NCBI RefSeq assembly: GCF_020905415.1
Contig: NZ_JAJJMP010000001.1
Location: 2,119,501-2,183,500, forward strand
Origin: Myroides oncorhynchi
Lineage (GTDB): Bacteria > Bacteroidota > Bacteroidia > Flavobacteriales > Flavobacteriaceae
Direction of reading: 5' to 3'
DNA length: 64,000 nt
In this document: positions 51,950 to 60,868 of the stretch, piece by piece
Layout of the letters: each line of letters begins with the position of its first letter
Numbering within the stretch: the stretch's first letter is position 1
Notes under the pieces: model-generated
What the model saw: the letters and a program-made list of their open reading frames with translations, nothing else
What the model was told of the DNA's origin: nothing
The model's database searches: none
Position numbers and translations under genes: made by a program

Positions 51950-54148
51950 GTGAATACAACAATAGCATTTATAACTCCTCCGTTTACCCAGTTAAACACA
52001 CCTTATCCAGCGACAGCATATATTAAGGGGTTTTTGAATACCCTAAATATCGATAGCTATCAAGCAGATTTGGGAATAGAGGTTATATTGAAATTGTTTA
52101 GTAAACAAGGTTTGATAGATTTGTTCGACTATGTGCATGAACACATAGAAGAGGTATCTCCTAATATACATCGTATTCTTGCTTTAGAAGAGGATTATAT
52201 CTCTACTATTGACGCTGTAATTGCTTTCTTGCAAGGAAAGAACGCTACATTAGCACATGCTATCGTACAAGAAGATTACCTTCCACGAGCATCTCGCTTT
52301 GAACAACTAGAAGAATTAGAATGGGCATTCGGTACGATGGGAATACAAGATAAGGCGAAGCACTTATCTACACTGTATTTAGAGGACTTGTCTGATCTCA
52401 TTGTCGAGACAGTAGATACCAACTTTGGGTTTAGTAGATATGCTGAGCGATTAGGTCGCTCTGCTCATACCTTTGATGAGATGTATGATGCATTACATCA
52501 ACCTTTGACTTATATCGATGAGATTACGCTTGATCTATTGCAACAGCTAATAGACAAGACTAATCCTAAGATAATGGGATTCTCAGTACCCTTCCCTGGT
52601 AATTTATACAGCAGTTTTAGATGTGCTCAGTATATTAAGAAGAATTATCCTCATATCAAGATCACGATGGGAGGAGGATTTCCGAATACTGAGTTACGCT
52701 CATTAAAAGATGTGCGTGTATTTGAGTTCTTTGACTTTATCACTTTAGATGATGGAGAAGCTCCATTAGAGAACTTAATTCTCTATGTAGAAGGAAAGAT
52801 AGCACAAGAGGAGTTAAAGCGTACGCTTATTGCTAAGGACAATGAGGTAGTTTATATCAATAATCCGCTGAAGCGTGATTATAAACAGGCAGAGGTAGGT
52901 ACTCCTGATTATTCAGACTTGCCGCTTACCTCATATATTTCAGTAATAGAAGTAGTGAATCCGATGCACCGTATGTGGAGTGATGGACGATGGAATAAAC
53001 TAACGATGGCACATGGATGTTATTGGGGTAAGTGTACTTTCTGTGATATTAGTTTAGACTATATCAAGGTATATGAACCAATAGCTGCAAAGCAGATTGT
53101 AGACCGTATGCAGACGTTAATTGAGCAGACGGGAGAGACAGGCTTTCACTTTGTCGATGAGGCAGCACCACCAGCACTAATGCGCGAGGTAGCGTTAGAA
53201 ATCATCAGACGTAAACTAACGGTATCGTGGTGGACAAATATCCGCTTTGAGAAGAGCTTTACGAAAGACTTGTGCTTACTATTGAAAGCTTCAGGATGTG
53301 TAGCTGTATCAGGAGGATTAGAGGTAGCCTCAGATAGATTATTAAAACTAATAGACAAAGGAGTTACTGTAGAACAGGTAGCTCGTGTGAATAGAAACTT
53401 TACGGAGGCTGGTATCTTAGTACATGCTTATCTAATGTATGGTTTCCCAACACAGACTGCTCAAGAGACAATAGACAGTCTAGAGATGGTACGTCAGTTG
53501 TTTGAAGCAGGAGTAATGCAATCGGGCTTTTGGCATCAGTTTGCGATGACGGCTCACTCACCAGTAGGGATGAACCCAGAGGAATACAAGGTAGAACGTG
53601 TACATGCGGAGATGGGGACATTCGCTAATAACGATGTGCCTCACGTAGAGATGAATGGTGCGATACACGATAAGTTCTCCTTCGGGCTGAAGAAGTCATT
53701 GTTTAACTTTATGCATGGGATGTGCTTTGATATGCCATTACATGAATGGTTTGATTTTAAAGTACCTCGTACAAGCATTCCTTCAGATTATATATATACT
53801 TGTCTAAATGATGAGCCTTTAACGGTATGTAAGCCAAATCAAAAGGTAGTATGGTTAGGGACATTTCCTTATATTGAGTACTTCGAAAAGAAGAAAAAGA
53901 ACAGAGTGTTTGAAATGGCTCAGTTAGTGTTTTATACGAAGCGAGAGACGATAGCAGTAGACGTGGATAGAGTGGTAGGGGATTGGTTTGTACATTTTAT
54001 AGAGACTTTGAAAGAGATGGCTTCTCAAACGATTACTTATCAAGAAATGAAAAAGAGTTTTGAGGAATACACCCATGAAGACTTTGAACCATTCTGGTAT
54101 TCTAAACCAGCACAAGCATTAAAGGATATGGCACTACTAGTGCTTTAA
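51950..54148 (+). CDS. B12-binding domain radical SAM protein
   Basis: 732 residues. The N-terminal part (about 1-330) includes a cobalamin-binding-like Rossmann domain (KIMGFSVPFPGNLYSSFRCAQYIKK, GGGFPNTELRSL, FDFITLDDGEAPL). The radical SAM domain (about 350-560) binds the cluster through HGCYWGKCTFCD, with Cys357, Cys362 and Cys365. This is C-x4-C-x2-C rather than C-x3-C-x2-C, a spacing shared with some B12-dependent relatives. GGLEVASDRLLKLIDKG follows. The C-terminal 170 residues are unassigned. Such enzymes methylate or rearrange unactivated carbon, but the substrate is unknown. The start codon appears to be GTG; no in-frame ATG lies nearby upstream. Confidence 0.85.
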   Translation: MNTTIAFITPPFTQLNTPYPATAYIKGFLNTLNIDSYQADLGIEVILKLFSKQGLIDLFDYVHEHIEEVSPNIHRILALEEDYISTIDAVIAFLQGKNATLAHAIVQEDYLPRASRFEQLEELEWAFGTMGIQDKAKHLSTLYLEDLSDLIVETVDTNFGFSRYAERLGRSAHTFDEMYDALHQPLTYIDEITLDLLQQLIDKTNPKIMGFSVPFPGNLYSSFRCAQYIKKNYPHIKITMGGGFPNTELRSLKDVRVFEFFDFITLDDGEAPLENLILYVEGKIAQEELKRTLIAKDNEVVYINNPLKRDYKQAEVGTPDYSDLPLTSYISVIEVVNPMHRMWSDGRWNKLTMAHGCYWGKCTFCDISLDYIKVYEPIAAKQIVDRMQTLIEQTGETGFHFVDEAAPPALMREVALEIIRRKLTVSWWTNIRFEKSFTKDLCLLLKASGCVAVSGGLEVASDRLLKLIDKGVTVEQVARVNRNFTEAGILVHAYLMYGFPTQTAQETIDSLEMVRQLFEAGVMQSGFWHQFAMTAHSPVGMNPEEYKVERVHAEMGTFANNDVPHVEMNGAIHDKFSFGLKKSLFNFMHGMCFDMPLHEWFDFKVPRTSIPSDYIYTCLNDEPLTVCKPNQKVVWLGTFPYIEYFEKKKKNRVFEMAQLVFYTKRETIAVDVDRVVGDWFVHFIETLKEMASQTITYQEMKKSFEEYTHEDFEPFWYSKPAQALKDMALLVL

Positions 54149-54154
54149 AGATAT

Positions 54155-54182
54155 ATAGCCTCATATTTATGAGGCTTTTTTG
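54155..54182 (+). terminator. Intrinsic terminator after the radical SAM gene
   Basis: Stem AGCCTCATA / TATGAGGCT with a 2-base loop and six T. Confidence 0.88.
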
Positions 54183-54225
54183 TTGGTTGTATATCAGTAG
54201 CTTACCTTCTTTATTTTTTATTTGT

Positions 54226-54233
54226 TAACTTTG
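54226..54233 (+). promoter_or_regulatory. -7 box of the lipoprotein gene
   Basis: TAACTTTG matches TAnnTTTG exactly, 18 bases before the ATG. No TTG at -33 is visible. Confidence 0.45.
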
Positions 54234-54251
54234 GATTAGAAAAAGGAAAGC

Positions 54252-54893
54252 ATGAAAAAATTGGTATTAGGTATTAGTATTGGAATATTGGCATTGATAA
54301 TCGGTGGATGTAATGGTCAAAAAGGGAGTTATACGAGTAGTTTAGATGAAGAAAAAGAACCTGGTATTCCTCAAGAAAGTAGTGTGATGTATAAAGCGCC
54401 ATTGGCTCAACCTTTGTTAGATATTAATAATTCTATCTCAAGACTACCTGATCCTATAGATGGTGTTAGTCCTTTAGATTTTAAATATACAAGTGAAATA
54501 CGAGCTGAGTTGTGTTTGTTTATTCAAAATCTTAGTTTGACACAAACTAACAATAGAATTGTTATTGTAGAAAGAATCAATAAATCTAAGGTGTATAAAT
54601 TTGGATATTACGCAGCAGTACTTAGTGAAAACTCTCCTATTTATTATTTAAAGATTGATGATTATAGAAATAGCGTTTTAAAAGCAGGAAGTAGATTAGT
54701 AGATGATCCAGCTAATGTAGCTAAAGCAGATATAGAATTGTTCTATAAAATAGCCCAGACATCTGATTTAGAAATGTACAATATAAATAAGGAATTAGTA
54801 GCTAGAAAAGAAGCTGTTAATTCACGTGTTTATTTACATATTATGGATAGAGCAGGAAGAGGGTTTAGAGTAGAGACTTATCGACTTAAATAG
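54252..54893 (+). CDS. Lipoprotein of unknown function
   Basis: 213 residues with a lipobox (IIGGC, Cys20) after a hydrophobic helix. I do not recognise the mature part: a disordered, Ser/Glu-rich start (about 21-45) and then a mixed alpha/beta domain with RIVIVERINKSKVYKFGYYAAVLSENSPIYYLKID (about 97-131) and LFYKIAQTSDLEMYNINKELVA. The sorting residues after the Cys (NGQKG) lack an obvious acidic surface-export signal. It has its own -7 box and converges on the DUF1697 gene, overlapping it by eight bases at the 3' ends. Confidence 0.65.
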   Translation: MKKLVLGISIGILALIIGGCNGQKGSYTSSLDEEKEPGIPQESSVMYKAPLAQPLLDINNSISRLPDPIDGVSPLDFKYTSEIRAELCLFIQNLSLTQTNNRIVIVERINKSKVYKFGYYAAVLSENSPIYYLKIDDYRNSVLKAGSRLVDDPANVAKADIELFYKIAQTSDLEMYNINKELVARKEAVNSRVYLHIMDRAGRGFRVETYRLK

Positions 54894-55425
54894 GTTCTGC
54901 GAGTTTTATCAGTTTTAGACAAGTTCTGTAGTTACGTGTAGTAGCTGTTACCTTTAGTTTGTTTTCAATTAGGGTATTTGTTATTTTAGTTTTCATATAG
55001 CCGTTATTAGCTACTAAGTATACGGCATGAGTAGTAATATTTAAAAGTTCTGATTCTGCCTTTTTTTCTTGAATGGTATTGCTTTCTGCTTGATGAGGTG
55101 TTCTGCTAAGAAAAGTAATATATAGCTGTGCTAGTTCCTCTTCTTTAGTAAAAGGATGTTGTGAAAGGATGTCTTTAAACTGCTCAATCGTTATGGTAAT
55201 GACAGGTACCTCTATAGTTAGTGTGCTTAGTATTGCATCTTGTACTTTGTTTGACAAGATTGAAGGGACTTGCTCTAAGGACTGATACACTATATTTCCA
55301 CTTTGAATGTAAGTCTTTACGTTAAGTAAACCTATATCGGAACAAATCTTTTTTAAAGTATCCATTTTAATGATATTCTTACCACCGACATTAATACCTC
55401 TAAGAAGGGATATGTAAGTTTTCAT
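54886..55425 (-). CDS. DUF1697 protein
   Basis: 179 residues of the DUF1697 family, recognised by the start MKTYISLLRGINVGGKNIIKMDTLKKIC and KTYIQSGNIVYQS (about 37-49). The fold is alpha/beta and cytoplasmic; the function is unknown. The last residues (NYRTCLKLIKLA) match the usual family ending RNWRTVLKL. Last gene of the DUF2089-regulator operon; its start overlaps the end of the SdpI-like gene by four bases. Confidence 0.88.
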   Translation of the reverse strand: MKTYISLLRGINVGGKNIIKMDTLKKICSDIGLLNVKTYIQSGNIVYQSLEQVPSILSNKVQDAILSTLTIEVPVITITIEQFKDILSQHPFTKEEELAQLYITFLSRTPHQAESNTIQEKKAESELLNITTHAVYLVANNGYMKTKITNTLIENKLKVTATTRNYRTCLKLIKLAEPI

Positions 55426-55751
55426 GATTGTTGTTCTAGTTTCTTTAATCCTTGTTCTGTTTTATAAATAATAATTCCTAATACTATAATCATAGGTAGA
55501 AAGTATAGTTTGTTTAGCAAATGTGAATAAGTAGGGAGAAGATAAGAAATACCACTGTATATACCTGTACCAATGCCTAAGTATACAAAGCCTTTACCAC
55601 TAAACTTTTGTGCAAACTCCCAGTTGCGTTGATTCTTCATCGCACGGTGTGTGCGATATCCTAGTATGCTATTTATTGTTTTGACATGAGGAATTATTAA
55701 TCCTAAGACAATAAATAGACACATAAATATTAATAGTTCTGTTACTATCAT
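55422..55751 (-). CDS. SdpI/YhfL-family membrane protein
   Basis: 109 residues with three predicted helices (about 3-21, 53-71 and 80-98) and the SdpI-family motif LGYRTHRAMKNQRNWEFAQKFSG (about 30-52). SdpI of Bacillus subtilis is the immunity protein for the SdpC killing peptide and also a signal transducer; the wider family occurs in many bacteria without the toxin. No SdpC-like toxin is visible here. It overlaps the DUF1697 gene and lies seven bases after the DUF3784 gene. Confidence 0.82.
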   Translation of the reverse strand: MIVTELLIFMCLFIVLGLIIPHVKTINSILGYRTHRAMKNQRNWEFAQKFSGKGFVYLGIGTGIYSGISYLLPTYSHLLNKLYFLPMIIVLGIIIYKTEQGLKKLEQQS

Positions 55752-55758
55752 AGTGTGA

Positions 55759-56151
55759 TTAATTAGTAATGGATAAATAAGTTAATAAAATACTGCCTAT
55801 GCTTATCCCAATAGGAATTATCCAATCATACCAGTGCATAGGGTCTTTAGAATATTTTAATCGTGTGTAAATACTGGCAATCATTAAAGGAACAATAGTC
55901 ACACATAATAAAATAGTTTGGGCTATGATAGGCCATTTTAGATATATTGCGATTACTCCTCCTATACCTATAATAACCCCTAACCAACGAAAAGTTTGTT
56001 TTATTATTTTTACAATGGAGGTGATGTTATATAGTTTTTTACGTTCATCAGACATAGTGTTGTAACCAGCTAACATCCCATCAGCGTTTTCAGCAGTTAG
56101 CAAGTAACTTATACCGATGTATATTAAGCCAACAATAATAAAAGGCTCCAT
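55759..56151 (-). CDS. DUF3784 membrane protein
   Basis: 130 residues with four predicted helices and the DUF3784 signature LAGYNTMSDERKKLYN (about 27-42). Small integral membrane proteins of this family are of unknown function and, like SdpI-family proteins, are often found in operons with small regulators. The gene ends seven bases before the SdpI-like gene and starts just after the hydrolase. Confidence 0.8.
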   Translation of the reverse strand: MEPFIIVGLIYIGISYLLTAENADGMLAGYNTMSDERKKLYNITSIVKIIKQTFRWLGVIIGIGGVIAIYLKWPIIAQTILLCVTIVPLMIASIYTRLKYSKDPMHWYDWIIPIGISIGSILLTYLSITN

Positions 56152-56152
56152 A

Positions 56153-57064
56153 TTATTTCTTTATAAAGTTAACAATAGTAGGTACTAGTTCAGTGTGAAG
56201 AGGTACATCAGGTTTAGTGTATAGTGCTAAGTTCTCCTCCTCTTTTACAACTGTTTTTAGTATATGATTCATTCCTTTTAGTGTGATAAGAGTTGCAGTA
56301 GGAACAGCTTGTTTTAAGTTGTCTCCCTGGTCTGTCTTGACCTGTAAGTCTTTATCTCCTTGTAAGATTAAGATAGGTTGTTTTACTTTTTTAAGTTCTA
56401 CAGTAGGATCATACTTTATCCAAGAGATAAGATAAGGTTGAGCAGAAGTAAGATAGAAGCTTTGTAGCATAGGAGGGATGTTGTCTACTATTTCTCCTTT
56501 TCTAAGCTTAGCGTGAATATCTTCTATTGATTTAGCAAAGAAGGGTGCTTGTGCTGTTAACTGTTTATATAATGTTTTATCTATTGATTCTCCAGGTCCT
56601 TGCAGTGAGATAAGTTTCGTTACAGCACTATTGCTTTGACTAGCTAGAGTAGCTACTAATGCTCCTTCGCTATGACCAATCAGTATAATATTAGGATAGT
56701 CCTTTTTGAAATAATCAATAACTATATTTAAGTCACTTACATTGTCTTCAAACTTAATTTCTGACTCATTGATAGTCTGATTCTTCATCTGAGCAAACAT
56801 CCTTTTATTGTAAGTAAATGTATTGATACCATTTTCTTTTAGATCTTGAGCAAGGTATTTATATGAGTTGGCATTTACTCCAGCAGGGCTATTTCCATTC
56901 TTGTTAGTTGGACCTGAACCTGCTATTATAATAGCTAGTTGTTTACTGTCTTTATTTGCTAGGTATAAGTCTCCATCAATTTCATTGTCAATCTGAACAG
57001 CAGTCTGTGCAAAGCTAAATGAAGTTGTAAGACATAAGATAAGAGCAGTCAATAATTTTTTCAT
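56153..57064 (-). CDS. Exported alpha/beta hydrolase
   Basis: 303 residues with a Sec signal peptide (about 1-19, ending SFAQ). The catalytic elements are the nucleophile elbow GHSEG (Ser near 132), the acid Asp in LQGDKDLQVKTDQG (about 248-261) and the His in GMNHIL (about 272-277). The opening IIAGSGPTNKNGNSP carries the oxyanion-hole segment. It resembles a periplasmic esterase or a dienelactone-hydrolase/peptidase-like protein; the substrate is unknown. It lies in the middle of a six-gene minus-strand operon of small membrane proteins. Confidence 0.87.
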   Translation of the reverse strand: MKKLLTALILCLTTSFSFAQTAVQIDNEIDGDLYLANKDSKQLAIIIAGSGPTNKNGNSPAGVNANSYKYLAQDLKENGINTFTYNKRMFAQMKNQTINESEIKFEDNVSDLNIVIDYFKKDYPNIILIGHSEGALVATLASQSNSAVTKLISLQGPGESIDKTLYKQLTAQAPFFAKSIEDIHAKLRKGEIVDNIPPMLQSFYLTSAQPYLISWIKYDPTVELKKVKQPILILQGDKDLQVKTDQGDNLKQAVPTATLITLKGMNHILKTVVKEEENLALYTKPDVPLHTELVPTIVNFIKK

Positions 57065-57084
57065 AATGTAGTTGAGTAGGTTAA

Positions 57085-57663
57085 TTAGTAAAGAGAAGTT
57101 ATAGGTCTAGTTAGTATATCTACAAATAGTATAATTACAACCAAAGCTATTATAGGGGGTTTAGTCTTTAAATGTGTAGCTGTCTTAAAGCCTTGATACA
57201 TATAATATCCAAATACTATAAGTAAACATAAAGTAAGTATACTGAAAATAGTAAGGTTGAATACTGAATCCATATTTAAAGCATTAGGATTATTGATGTT
57301 TTTCATTAATGTATCAGCTATATCAGTTAAAAAACCATTAATGTCAAACAATACAGTTATGTTCATCGCTATACGGGCAATTAAGACTGTATTTAAGATA
57401 TCTATAAATCTTGTTTTTTTATTAATTGTTTTACCTAGTATGAATACAGCAATAGTCATAAGAAAAGTTGTAATTACATAATCACTTATTGTCTCAATAG
57501 CAGTAGGCGATTTATAAATAGAAACTTGCTTCAGTAACGCTATAGATCTAGAATGTGTAAATGTTTGTACAATACATGTGACTAGTCCTGTAAAAACACC
57601 TATCCATAACAAAGTCCTTTCTTGAAGAGTTTCGAAGGGTTTTAGAATATAGTTTTTTATCAT
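57085..57663 (-). CDS. Multi-helix membrane protein of unknown function
   Basis: 192 residues with five or six predicted helices (about 17-34, 55-75, 90-106, 130-152 and 168-184). The shape and the N-terminal motif (ILKPFETLQERT) recall Yip1-like or YIP1/DUF1282 membrane proteins, but I cannot confirm this. It starts 25 bases after the regulator gene and ends 21 bases before the hydrolase, so it is the second gene of the operon. Confidence 0.6.
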   Translation of the reverse strand: MIKNYILKPFETLQERTLLWIGVFTGLVTCIVQTFTHSRSIALLKQVSIYKSPTAIETISDYVITTFLMTIAVFILGKTINKKTRFIDILNTVLIARIAMNITVLFDINGFLTDIADTLMKNINNPNALNMDSVFNLTIFSILTLCLLIVFGYYMYQGFKTATHLKTKPPIIALVVIILFVDILTRPITSLY

Positions 57664-57688
57664 AATGTTATTGGTTATAAGTTGGTTG

Positions 57689-57970
57689 TTATTTATTTTG
57701 TAGTTGTTGAATGTGCGTGATTATATCATCTAGTTTATTTCTAACAGTAGGGTAACTAATATTCATCTGTAGTGCCATCTGTTTAAGGCTCCCACTACTT
57801 AGAAAGAATGCTAGGATAAACTCTTGTTCCTCTTTACCCAGTTGTAACAGAAGAGGCAAAGAGAAGTTTCCATTGACCACAGTCTGACAATGTTCACATG
57901 ATAGCTGCGTTACCTTTAGTAGGTTTTCACAACTAGGACAATGTATAGGAAGTTTAGATTTAATTGACAT
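57689..57970 (-). CDS. DUF2089-type regulator, zinc ribbon plus helix-turn-helix
   Basis: 93 residues. The N-terminal zinc ribbon has CPSC and CEHC (about 11-30), and a helix-turn-helix follows (about 60-88; SGSLKQMALQMNISYPTVRNKLDDII). This is the DUF2089 architecture, small presumed DNA-binding regulators. It is the first gene of an operon that continues with two membrane proteins, an exported hydrolase, an SdpI-like protein and DUF1697. A perfect 13-bp inverted repeat 17 bases upstream is a natural candidate for its binding site (inference). Confidence 0.82.
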   Translation of the reverse strand: MSIKSKLPIHCPSCENLLKVTQLSCEHCQTVVNGNFSLPLLLQLGKEEQEFILAFFLSSGSLKQMALQMNISYPTVRNKLDDIITHIQQLQNK

Positions 57971-57986
57971 AAAACAGGTTGCTTGT

Positions 57987-58020
57987 TTAATTTTATTAAA
58001 GTCTAAATTAATAAAATTAA
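57987..58020. promoter_or_regulatory. 13-bp perfect inverted repeat before the DUF2089 gene
   Basis: TTAATTTTATTAA and TTAATAAAATTAA, separated by eight bases, form a perfect palindrome ending 17 bases upstream of the start codon. It may be an operator or an mRNA hairpin. High AT content makes long matches easier by chance, but 13 of 13 is still notable. Confidence 0.5.
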
Positions 58021-58056
58021 TATTTATATCAAAATAGTTAATGTATTTTTATTTGG

Positions 58057-58084
58057 CAAAAATATTTATATAAAAAAATCCCAA
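58057..58084 (-). promoter_or_regulatory. Promoter of the DUF2089 operon
   Basis: On the minus strand TTG (58084-58082), a 17-base spacer and TATTTTTG (58064-58057): a full Bacteroidota promoter. Its -33 element lies inside the terminator of the gene upstream. Confidence 0.5.
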
Positions 58085-58103
58085 GTATTATACTTGAGAT
58101 TTA
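58072..58103 (-). terminator. Terminator of the 913-residue repeat-protein gene
   Basis: A 12-position stem (AAATCCCAAGTA / TACTTGAGATTT) with one wobble and a 3-base loop. Seven T follow on the minus strand. Confidence 0.78.
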
Positions 58104-58126
58104 GGTATTATATTTTAAGATTATTT

Positions 58127-60868
58127 CTATTCATAATAAGTACTAGCAGATGCTTCTACTGCGGCTGCACTAGCTGCACTGACAGCATCAGCAGCTGCGT
58201 CTACAGGATATTCATAAGATTGACCATAATAGTCAGTCACATTGTACTCATTTGCTGGGAATAAGTTGTCTATAGAAATTTTCTTATTTGCTAATGGATT
58301 TAAATTCGGATCACCTTTTTTAATCTTAGCTTCCATTTTGAATATTTCCTTATTGTCCTTATCTATTATAGATACGATATATATACCTTTTTTATTGGTT
58401 ACTATAGAATGATTACTTGTGCCAGAAGAATATTCTGTATAGTAATCATAAGGATTATAGTTTAAATCATTAATAGCTACTGTTCCATCGATTAGGTTAC
58501 CTTCTTTGAAAGTTGATTGATATTTAACTTTGTTATTCTCAAAATACTGATATAGACCATCTAGGTTACTATTCGCAACTCCGTATTTATAAATTGGTGC
58601 GCCAGTCTCTTTGTCAAATATACTTCTTCTAAACGCACTAGTATCTGTATAGATCTCTTCCATCATTAAGATATTAGGAGTACGTCCATCTTCATTTAAG
58701 GTATAGAATTTTCGTTCTTTAATACTGCCATTAGTATATTCTGTAGTCGAATAATTATCATAACCAATAGCTGTCAGTATTCCTTCAGAAGCATATCCTT
58801 GATCAAATATTAAAGTGGATAATATCTCTCCATCTGCATTATAATAGGTAGTAGTACCGTGTTGTACATCATTTTGATATTCTGCAGAAGTTGTCAATAT
58901 ATTATTGTCATAAGACTCCATTTTAGTAAGTTCACCTTCATTGCTATAGTAATTAATAGAGATTATCTCGTCGCTACTAGAGTATTTCGTTGTTTCTTTA
59001 CCTACTTTTAGACCTTTTTTATAGAAAGTTTCTGTATTATAATATGAATCTATAATATTAACAGTTCCTTCATAAGGAGCACCATCTTTATAGGAAGCAG
59101 TCGCAATAATTTGTCCTTTTTCATTATAGAATTTACCTTGTTTGTTATAGTCTATATCTGACTGCAAAAAGTATGCGCCTGTACTAGACTCAACTTTTAA
59201 GGTATAACCTTTTTTAGACAGAGGTTTACCTTCGTTAAATCTCTCTATCGAAACAATCTGTTTGTCATAAGAGAACTCAACTTTAGTACCTGTTTGGGTT
59301 ACATAGTCAAAAGTTCCTAATTCTTTTCCAGTGTTGTCAAAATAGGTTTCTTTAGAAGCGCTATAAGCATAAGAATTAGGATTATATATAGCTATTTTAG
59401 CTTTTTTACCATTATTGTAATATTCAATATCTTTTGCTAAAAAACTGTTACTATAGAATGACTCTGTCGAAATAATAGAACCACCATTCGCATTGTCATA
59501 TGTAGCTTGATACACTAAATTCTCTTTTTCATATTTACTGATATCTGAGATTAAGTCATTGTATATCGTATACTTAGTTCCTGTAATATAAGTTAGTGAT
59601 CCATAAGTAGGGTCTTCTTTAAAAGTAATTCGTCCTAATTCTTTTCCCTTTGTATCGTAGTATACGGAAACATTGTTTTTAGTTATTTCAAAAGGCTTAT
59701 TATTAGAGTATACTTCCGTTCTTTCTACTAGCTTACTGTTTTTATAAGTACTAGCTGTATTGCCTTCATATATTGTACCTTCTTTAGGAGTGTATCCATC
59801 TTCAGCATAGATAATTTGACCTTTAGAAGTTCCATCAGGATTAAAGTACTCTATCTTTTGTGTAGTATTATCTTCTTTGTTATAAGTGATAGATTTTACA
59901 GTGTTTTTTTCTGGTGCTACATGATAAACTTCTACTTTATGAGCTACATTATCTTTATAATGATAGATAGCATTTAACTCATCAGTGTTATCTCCATATA
60001 TATTGAAGTAGTAATTTGTACCATCTTGATAAGTAGTATATCCGTCATCTTCTAATTTAAGGGTATATGTACCTAATTGTTTTCCATTTTGGTCATAGTA
60101 TACTTCTTTAGTAGTGTTTCCATTTACTACAGCAGTACCTTTTATTTTTCCATTTTTGTAGTAAGAGGTTGTATTAGTAAGTACTCCTTCTTTATACTGA
60201 GAAACAGATAAAACAGAGAAGTCTTTATAATTAGGTGATACAGATTCTCCATTATGTATAAGCCCTTCATTATATGTTCCCTGATGTGTAAGTTGACCTT
60301 GCTCATTATAGTATTTTTCTCCTATAAGTACATTATTATCGTCAAACTCATATATTAGTTCATTCTTATCATTCTTAGGATTGATGATTTTATATGATTT
60401 GTACACACCCTCTTCAGATTCTACATAGACATATACCCCTTGCCAATCATAGAATGCAATACCATTATTTAGGTTATTATCTTCAGAATATGTACATGTA
60501 TATACTTCTCCATTACGCGGATCTATAGTCACTGCTTTAGTGATCATATTGTTTTCATCATAAGTATAAGTAGCATTAACTTTACCTTCTTTATTGAAGT
60601 ACTGCACATCACCAGAGTATAGTACTGTTCCAGTACCTTCTTGAAATTTACCATTCCCTTTGCTCTCTAATTTATTAGTATTAGACTTATAGACTTCTAT
60701 AGACTTTAACGCATTATTTCCTTTTATAGCTTTAGCAATTTTAAAAGATTCAGCGTCTTTCTTAGGGACTATATAGTCATAACTATCTACCCAGATAGTG
60801 TCTTTCACCACTTGGCTAAACATTGGTGTAGAGAATAATATAGCTAATGAAAAAATATTTTTAATCAT
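58127..60868 (-). CDS. Large secreted protein of MORN/YwqK-like repeats
   Basis: 913 residues with a signal peptide (about 1-19, ending MFSQ), then dozens of short beta-strand units of the type YY-N-x-G-K/Q-x-x-x-x-x-x-Y-x-x-G, as in MORN_2 and YwqK-like proteins (for example YYNEQGQLTHQGTYNEGLIH at about 186-205). The unit recurs to about residue 850. The tail has a striking Ala-rich stretch (AADAVSAASAAAVEASAS) before the end. No T9SS sorting domain or lipobox was found. Such repeats form extended beta sheets and may bind peptides, lipids or a surface; the function is unknown. Single gene with its own terminator. Confidence 0.75.
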   Translation of the reverse strand: MIKNIFSLAILFSTPMFSQVVKDTIWVDSYDYIVPKKDAESFKIAKAIKGNNALKSIEVYKSNTNKLESKGNGKFQEGTGTVLYSGDVQYFNKEGKVNATYTYDENNMITKAVTIDPRNGEVYTCTYSEDNNLNNGIAFYDWQGVYVYVESEEGVYKSYKIINPKNDKNELIYEFDDNNVLIGEKYYNEQGQLTHQGTYNEGLIHNGESVSPNYKDFSVLSVSQYKEGVLTNTTSYYKNGKIKGTAVVNGNTTKEVYYDQNGKQLGTYTLKLEDDGYTTYQDGTNYYFNIYGDNTDELNAIYHYKDNVAHKVEVYHVAPEKNTVKSITYNKEDNTTQKIEYFNPDGTSKGQIIYAEDGYTPKEGTIYEGNTASTYKNSKLVERTEVYSNNKPFEITKNNVSVYYDTKGKELGRITFKEDPTYGSLTYITGTKYTIYNDLISDISKYEKENLVYQATYDNANGGSIISTESFYSNSFLAKDIEYYNNGKKAKIAIYNPNSYAYSASKETYFDNTGKELGTFDYVTQTGTKVEFSYDKQIVSIERFNEGKPLSKKGYTLKVESSTGAYFLQSDIDYNKQGKFYNEKGQIIATASYKDGAPYEGTVNIIDSYYNTETFYKKGLKVGKETTKYSSSDEIISINYYSNEGELTKMESYDNNILTTSAEYQNDVQHGTTTYYNADGEILSTLIFDQGYASEGILTAIGYDNYSTTEYTNGSIKERKFYTLNEDGRTPNILMMEEIYTDTSAFRRSIFDKETGAPIYKYGVANSNLDGLYQYFENNKVKYQSTFKEGNLIDGTVAINDLNYNPYDYYTEYSSGTSNHSIVTNKKGIYIVSIIDKDNKEIFKMEAKIKKGDPNLNPLANKKISIDNLFPANEYNVTDYYGQSYEYPVDAAADAVSAASAAAVEASASTYYE

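Noticed and set aside
58072..58103. Reading this hairpin as an operator of the DUF2089 operon
   Set aside because: The T run and position right after the stop of the 913-residue gene make a terminator the simpler explanation, although it overlaps the predicted -33 element.
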